Of a stretch of DNA of 12,200 bases, positions 7,095 through 12,200 are shown piece by piece (position 1 is the first letter of the stretch; every line of letters starts with the position of its first letter). Made by a program: the position numbers and the translations under genes. The DNA is from Cruorifilaria tuberocauda. Its lineage: Eukaryota; Nematoda; Chromadorea; Rhabditida; Onchocercidae. The notes under the pieces are model-generated. The model did no database searches, was not told the origin of the DNA, and saw nothing but the letters and a program-made list of their open reading frames with translations. Where the stretch lies: the NCBI GenBank assembly GCA_013365365.1, contig JABVXU010001015.1, positions 1-12,200 of the forward strand, read 5' to 3'.

Positions 7095-7271
7095 ATGTTT
7101 AATCGAAATTATTTTTCGATATTAATTGCATTGGTAAATTTCTAATATCTTTCAACAATATGTTAAAGTTGTGTAAAAAATTCAAAGCTTTTTGATATTT
7201 TCCAGATAAATGCCACACAATTTATTAAAATGCGCAAAAAATTTAGAAAAACTTTTACAAAATTTAAATGA
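7095..7271 (+). CDS. Very tentative basic mini-peptide gene, two exons
   Basis: ATG 7095 begins MFNRNYFSILIAL, a signal-peptide-like run, up to a donor TTG|GTAAAT; a 72-bp intron (7134-7205) ends in TTTTCCAG, and the second exon (7206-7271) reads INATQFIKMRKKFRKTFTKFK before TGA. The product would be 34 residues with a strongly basic mature part. An acceptor-like ATATCAG lies two bases before the ATG. The junction is phase 0, unlike genes B and D. Such a short model can arise by chance in DNA this AT-rich, and no poly(A) signal is clear. Confidence 0.17.
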
Positions 7272-7827
7272 ATAATGTTGATCTATATGAAACATAATTT
7301 TCCTTAATTATTCATTGCGAATTCATTAAATTTCATTTCATTAATACTAGAAACATTTTTTGCAATTATTAGCTAATATTTCATCTGAAGCGTAATCTTT
7401 TGCAAATATTTCCGTTCTAGTTTCCATAGAAATGAAACGCATCAAATTCGCTGTAAAAGTTTAAAAGTCTCTTCATTTTTGATTTGAAAGGATAAATGGC
7501 ACGGAAGCACAGCTTTGTTCATTCATAAGACGATGAGAAATGTGAGAACTGAATTACAATCAAAATCTCTTTGAAATGGCTCAAATCCACGAATAACTTT
7601 TTGCTGTCACTTTCTAATAGAAGTTGAAATTATAAATTTATCTAACCTAATATAATCATGCAACGATGATCCTTTGAAATCAACTTTTCTTTGTGCATGT
7701 TAAAATTATTTTAATGGATTCCGGTACATAACGTATGAAGATGTTATCTTATTTAGTAGTGTGAATCTCCAAATTCAGCTACCGTAATTTTTATAAATGT
7801 ATCGTAGCAAAACGTTATCCTTTTCAG
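7272..7827. other. AT-rich stretch upstream of gene F
   Basis: A first exon for gene F was sought here and not found. ATG 7735 starts MKMLSYLVV followed by a stop; joined across GTAGTG it would enter exon F in the wrong frame. Confidence 0.4.
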
Positions 7828-7972
7828 TTTTATGGAAAGATTAGTTTGGGATACACGAAGAATTAGTGCTTGGGACAAATCCGCCATTTTTGGAAATGAA
7901 TGTTTGAAGAAAGTTAATTGTGAAAAAATATTAATGAATTATTTCAAGCCTTTTTTCAATCAGCCCTGCTGA
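7828..7972 (+). CDS. Gene F: probable short 3' exon with Trp motif and three Cys
   Basis: A strong acceptor CCTTTTCAG (AG 7826-7827) is followed by a phase-2-compatible frame: one base, then 47 codons and TGA at 7970-7972. It reads FMERLVWDTRRISAWDKS, IFGNECLKKVNCEKILMN and YFKPFFNQPC, with Cys at three positions including the last residue. Composition is less AT-rich than the flanks. RRISAWD resembles GRFGAWG in gene D and ARLGSWG in gene C. If no 5' exon exists, trans-splicing at the acceptor would leave ATG 7832 as start, giving 46 residues without a signal peptide. ATTAAA occurs about 30 bases downstream. Function unknown. Confidence 0.38.
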
Positions 7973-8809
7973 TAACCATCTATGCCAACATTTAATTATT
8001 CCATTAAATTGAATTATCACGTAAGCAAATGCTAGCACAATTAGAATAAAAATTTAACAATTTAATTCAAATGATGGAAAAAGTTAAATCATAGGCAAAA
8101 AACTGCTGAATGAAAGAAAGTAAAAGCTGGTAATAAAAGCCATTCAGCAGATGTACACATATTTACTTATAAGAATTTTGGCGTTTGAAAAGTTCCAGTT
8201 TGCTAATTAATTAATTATCAGCTCTAATTTTTCACCGAAAGTTAAATGAGTTAATTAAATGAAAATTTAGTGAGAAAAAAGGATAGAAAGTTCGATGCAT
8301 AAGCTTTCTTCAACTAAATGAGAGAAAAGAACAGAAACAAAAACTAAATAAAAGAAAATTTGAGGTTAAAGAGTAAAGTTCAAGGTTACATAAAGTTTTA
8401 GAAAGTAATAAGAAAAAATCTAATTAATTTTATAAGAGGTACGTCATAATTTTTTGCTATCGTTTTTATTTCGATTTTCCTTTTACTTGAATGTTTTTTT
8501 CAGTTATCATTTATCATTCAAAAATATTCACTTAATTCTCTAAAATGAATGAATAGTGAATAAAGAACATAATTGAATAAATGAAGCGATAAGAGGATTT
8601 TTTCGTTTAAAAATTGCTTAAGTATCTAAAATATTACTTCCGAAATATTCGGATGAGAGTTATTTGCAATACGTAAAAATGTAATTTCATTGCGTTAATA
8701 ATGAATGCAAATAAATGATAAGAATGACGATTTTCTTACCAAAAAATTTTTTTAATTCTTAATACAATAAATTGAACAATATTTCGAATTTAATAAAATT
8801 GTTGAATTT
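7973..8809. other. AT-rich stretch after gene F; nothing recognised
   Basis: An acceptor-like GTTTTTTTCAG near 8493-8503 is followed by frames that close within about 15 codons. No repeats or RNA genes were recognised. Confidence 0.45.
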
Positions 8810-9012
8810 TATTTTTCGCCTGATGATGTATTAATGTCATGAAATTTGAAGGAAGAAAATGAACAGCGGTATTATTCCTTCGTGAAAATGAAGAGAAAGA
8901 AACCATTTTAATTATTTCCATAAATAACAAAGATTCTTCTGTACAGATAAAAGTACAAATCCTTCTATTTGGAATATAATTAGTAAGCAGTGGCCAATCT
9001 CTTGCAACCAAT
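8810..9012. repeat. Dispersed repeat copy 2 (partner at 765-976)
   Basis: Diverged copy of the repeat described at 765-976, in the same orientation. A minus-strand frame is open through this copy, but the equivalent minus-strand frame of copy 1 has stops, so coding is not supported. It lies between genes F and D, while copy 1 lies after gene A. Confidence 0.65.
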
Positions 9013-10023
9013 TTCATTTTTAATTTCTATATCATTTTAAGATTCATTTAATGCAATAAACCAATTGCGCAAATTAAATTTTACTGCCAAATGTAATAAT
9101 GAAATTTAATCAGAGTTAATTTTGAATAAAACTTGTAAGCTTTTTAGATTGTATTGATTATCTTTATTTAATAATTATATCTCCAATATCTAACTTATAT
9201 ATGCTTATGGTAAAGATATGATATGTATTATGTTAATCCATCAATCCTTCTTTATTTTCTTCTTCTATTCACATAATTACAACATTATTTAAATTCATTT
9301 TCGATTCCATAGTTATCATTTCATTAATTTCATTCCGACTATATTATCAGTAACAAAAATTTTCACTTTTTCTTTTTTATTAAAAAAGAAGTTAGCAATC
9401 ACATTTTTTGATTCAATTAAAATTGTTTGTGGAAGACATGTTTCATATATCCCTTAGGCTTTTTAAATATTGTCGAATAAGAATACTCCGCTTTTTAATT
9501 AAACGTTTTTCTTATATTTGCACTTCTTTCTTGCTTATTCCCTCATTTTCACAATTATCAGAGAACGGGAAAATAGGGCAGCATTGCCAATATTTGCAGT
9601 ATGATATGATTTCAGTTAACGTTTCAATTATCGTTTTATTGTAAATTAATTATGATATTGTACTTAATTTTTATTTTGCGCTTTCGCATCAACTGCATTG
9701 TTCAAAGTACAAAACATTAGCGCATAGTAATATATCGTATCGCATGCTTCCTTCAATTTATTTTAGAGCGCCTGAATTTGCCGTTGCATCACTGCGCAAT
9801 TTACACAATTCACGTAGAAATAGAAGAATGATTTCTCCATATTATAATTTTTTTACTGCCGTGAATCATTGTTACCCATATCATTATTTTGCCTGAAAAA
9901 AGAAAATTCTGTGAAAAGTTTTGTCATTCTTATTATGCCATAATTTGCTGTAATTTAATTCCCATCGAAATGCGGTCTTATTATTTAACATTTTAGTTGA
10001 AAAATATTAAATTTACGAAATCA
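9013..10023. other. AT-rich upstream flank of gene D
   Basis: Contains a frame of 78 codons from a TTG at 9408 without convincing exon signals, and a perfect hairpin at 9370-9390. Otherwise nothing was recognised. Confidence 0.4.
9370..9390. repeat. Perfect 10-bp-arm hairpin
   Basis: TTCTTTTTTA and its exact inverse complement TAAAAAAGAA flank a single T. The poly-A/T arms make this plausible by chance. Confidence 0.8.
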
Positions 10024-10030
10024 ACTTCAG
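10024..10030 (+). other. Possible trans-splice acceptor upstream of gene D
   Basis: ACTTCAG preceded by AT-rich sequence, 42 bases before the gene D start codon. It is weaker than the TTTTCAG consensus. Confidence 0.3.
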
Positions 10031-10072
10031 AACTAAAGCAATAGGAAGGATTTCATCTTATCACTTACGATA

Positions 10073-10787
10073 ATGATAATCAAAAAGCTGATTTTACCTG
10101 TTCTCATTCTAGCGAATGTTTATGCGAAAGGAATCGATAATGACAGGTCAGTAACTTTTTTTGCTTTTCATTGATGAATCCGAAAAATTTAAGTTACAAT
10201 AAGAAGAAATAAATTATAATATGTGCTCAATTTCTAACATAAATGTAAGGCATTTTACTTTTCGAATGAAAAAGCAGCGGAAATACCTGAATTAGTATAC
10301 CTTTCTATTACATTACAATCGATTGCAGCAGCTTTTTGATACAATAATCATTCAAATAAAACTAATGAAATAGATAGTAGCTAAACTTCTAACTTCATCA
10401 AGTTCCTTCTTATCATCAAAGTGGTGTGTGCAATTCTTCTTGTGCAGAAAGTAAAATTACCTTGAAGCAGTAAAGATTTATAGCTGTAAGTGATACATAA
10501 TTAGTTATTAACTACCCTAAATTAGCTGTGAGAAAAGAATGAGCAAGTTTTTTCGTTAATTCTTTAGCATGGATAAAGGAACGATGAAGCAATGGTGGGG
10601 AGAGGGACAATTGGTTCCAATGTTTGATAAAATTGAATCAAAAAAATGGTGGAGCGGAAATTTCAAACCATGGGATGGAGATTTTGAACCGTGGCGTGAA
10701 AATAATGGCGGTGAAGACTTTACTGTATTTCCCGGTGGTCGTTTTGGTGCATGGGGTGATCGTATCTTCATCGAGAAAAAGGAATGA
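10073..10787 (+). CDS. Gene D: small Trp-rich secreted protein, two exons
   Basis: Exon 1 (10073-10146) encodes MIIKKLILPVLILANVYA, a clear signal peptide with a V-Y-A cleavage site after residue 18, then KGIDND. The donor is AG|GTCAGT, the intron 10147-10567 (421 bp) ends in TTCTTTAG, and exon 2 (10568-10787) completes Ser25 and runs to TGA; 97 residues in all. The junction phase is the same as in gene B. Exon 2 has seven Trp in 72 codons: KQWW, KKWW, FKPWDGD, FEPWREN and FGAWGD, the two PW segments forming an imperfect repeat, and it ends FIEKKE. No polybasic convertase site is present. The exon is clearly less AT-rich than its flanks. Secreted, about 79 residues when mature; no known family was recognised, though it shares short Trp motifs with genes C and F. 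Confidence 0.75.
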
Positions 10788-10838
10788 AAGTTTTCTTCTT
10801 TCGCTCTATCAACAACCCAAACAAATTTTTCAATACTA

Positions 10839-10844
10839 ATTAAA
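10839..10844 (+). promoter_or_regulatory. Possible variant poly(A) signal for gene D
   Basis: ATTAAA about 50 bases beyond the gene D stop codon; no AATAAA lies closer. Confidence 0.35.
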
Positions 10845-11089
10845 ATGTAATTAAGGAATAATTCAAGCTGATCAGTAGAAGCATCGAAATTTTAAATTTC
10901 TTAACACTAATTGTTATGAATATATGTGGAAATTTTCCCGTATAACAGAGTTATTAATTATATGTAATGTAACTGTTGTGATCATAGCACACTGTAAATT
11001 CAGTTGTTTTCATTTCCTTTAAATGTGAAAATTCTAATTTGATATTAAACTTTTCTAGTTATCATGATGAATTTCATTTTCGTTTTCAG
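10845..11089. other. Short AT-rich spacer between genes D and G
   Basis: No first exon for gene G was found here; the spacer ends in a strong acceptor CGTTTTCAG. Confidence 0.4.
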
Positions 11090-11342
11090 TTCTAATGAAG
11101 CTCCATTGCAATTCATTTCCTTATTCATTCCGCAGTCTATATCCGCCTTTCTTTTAAAATCTTTGAGAAAAATAAAATTGCTAAAATTGGAATCCGTTCA
11201 GACTAAGAGCAGAAGCATGAGAATTCAATGTGAACCACACACACAACAATTCCATGCAATTTCGCACATTACCTCATCGATCAGCATGGGAATTGCGACT
11301 GATTTCTGTTTCGCGTCAGCTATTTACACCTTATTTGGATGA
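11090..11342 (+). CDS. Gene G: possible 3' exon or alternative last exon of gene D
   Basis: The acceptor CGTTTTCAG (AG 11088-11089) opens a frame of 83 codons ending at TGA 11340-11342, starting at the codon position that would match the phase-2 donor of gene D. It begins SNEAPLQFISLFIP, has a basic middle (FLLKSLRKIKLLKLE), and then QCEPHTQQFHAISH. The stretch is less AT-rich than its surroundings. No dedicated first exon lies between it and gene D, so an alternative last exon of gene D is possible. In another frame an ATG five bases after the acceptor gives only 20 codons. The composition is not like the Trp-rich relatives. Low confidence. Confidence 0.25.
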
Positions 11343-12036
11343 AAATAGAAGTGAGATTAGTTGAATTAGTAATTGAAATTGACTAAAGTGAAGTTTAACC
11401 ACCGATAATTCTTAGAATTGTTAGAGATAATTCCTAGAAATCTAATATTCCAACTTCAATTTGTGAATTATATTTAAAAAGACAAATAATGAGGAGAAAA
11501 AATCAAATAAAAAATAAAACTGACAGTAACGAATGAATTGAATGTGTTCAAGCAGAAAATCAATCTTATGATTGATCAGTTCTAATCTTCAACAGTGCAA
11601 AAGAATTCTACCAGTATAATACGTCTATTAGAACATATCATTTGGGTTTAAAATTAAAACGTATATAATTTTCTAGTCACTGAGGAGATGGTGAGAAAAT
11701 GTTAAAATTGACATGACATTTCTTTTCAAATATTTTCAGTAATTTATTTAATCATCTTGATACAAAATTCATTTTGATTTTTATTTTAAACGTTTTTATT
11801 TGTAATTTCTATCTTTTATTTTTTTATGGAATTATATCGATCTAATTTGAATAAATGATGCATGAATGATTCGAGAAGTTATACAGTTATGTGACAGTAA
11901 TTTTATCTTGTAAGATTAGTGAAAGAAAAAATAGAATTAAGATATTAAGGATCACATACTTTACAAATTTATTTCTTTTCCATTGAGAAAGGGAGAAATT
12001 GCTGACAGCCTACAAAAATAACTAACAGACAATTAA
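11343..12036. other. AT-rich stretch, nothing recognised
   Basis: No exon, repeat or RNA gene was seen; an acceptor-like TATTTTCAG near 11740 is followed by immediate stops. Confidence 0.45.
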
Positions 12037-12185
12037 AACGTCTTCTCGCAAGTGGATTATCAACCAGGCTTTTTATGCAAATCAATTCACTTTCAAAGAA
12101 ATTATACTGATCAAGCACAAATTAAAACTGATAACAGTCGAAAGTTGTCCTTGTCATTTTTGATCATCAGTGGCTTGTTTCAAGG
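12037..12185 (+). other. Open stretch ending in a strong splice donor at the window edge
   Basis: CAAGG|GTAAGT (donor GT at 12186-12187) is a near-consensus donor. The frame before it is open for 49 codons and ends after codon position 2, the same phase as genes B and D. The last part reads RKLSLSFLIISGLFQ, which is signal-peptide-like, but no in-frame ATG was found. It may be the end of a first exon whose start lies in a preceding small exon, or chance. Confidence 0.25.
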
Positions 12186-12200
12186 GTAAGTTCATGAAAT

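Noticed and set aside
8790..9017. 75-codon minus-strand frame
   Set aside because: It lies in the dispersed repeat, whose other copy (765-976) has stops in that frame, and it has no exon signals.
9408..9644. 78-codon + strand frame
   Set aside because: Starts at TTG, AT-rich composition, with no fitting acceptor, leader or poly(A) signal.
10556..10839. Minus- and plus-strand alternate frames over gene D exon 2
   Set aside because: Shadows created by the Trp/Gly-rich exon; the chosen frame joins a clear signal-peptide exon.
1..12200. tRNA, rRNA, spliced-leader RNA or CRISPR elements
   Set aside because: No internal promoter box pair, conserved rRNA block or regularly spaced repeat array was recognised on either strand.

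Overview
The window looks like AT-rich nuclear DNA of a nematode, most like a filarial (clade III) genome. Seen directly: strongly AT-rich sequence, tiny introns (about 49-56 bp), polypyrimidine-CAG acceptors, acceptors abutting or just upstream of start codons (as expected for spliced-leader trans-splicing) and AATAAA/ATTAAA signals behind short 3' exons. The filarial assignment is inference. There is no bacterial operon, rRNA, tRNA, CRISPR array or recognisable transposase.

The main content is a loose array of small secreted-peptide genes, mostly on the + strand. (1) 1-276: 3' part of a Gly/Trp/Tyr/Pro/His-rich precursor (gene A) with a polybasic site followed by Gln. (2) 2177-2409, minus strand: likely terminal exon (gene E). 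(3) 3387-3590: likely terminal exon (gene C). (4) 4195-4703: complete two-exon paralogue of A (gene B) with signal peptide, polybasic site, heptad repeats and an Arg/Trp-rich tail. (5) 5628-5960: open frame with two 23-codon tandem repeats (gene H). (6) 7095-7271: very tentative basic mini-gene. (7) 7828-7972: short exon that size-limited searches would miss (gene F). (8) 10073-10787: two-exon Trp-rich secreted protein (gene D). (9) 11090-11342: possible exon (gene G). (10) The right edge holds a strong splice donor behind an open, signal-peptide-like stretch.

The unifying feature is architecture. Genes B and D, and probably A, have a 5' exon encoding a signal peptide that ends in AG after codon position 2, joined to one short 3' exon. 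The exons proposed for F, G and one version of C have acceptors compatible with the same phase. The mature products are short and rich in Trp, Gly, Pro, His or Arg. This resembles the clustered antimicrobial/neuropeptide-like (nlp/cnc) genes of Caenorhabditis in style, but no sequence match to those can be claimed from this window.

Between genes are long AT-rich stretches with no recognisable genes. They carry a diverged 200-bp dispersed repeat (about 765-976 and 8810-9012), a 34-bp direct repeat spaced exactly 200 bp, two adjacent interrupted inverted repeats (6186-6449) and an (ATG)8 microsatellite. All gene models are from sequence reading only; expression evidence would be needed for C, E, F, G, H and the mini-gene.
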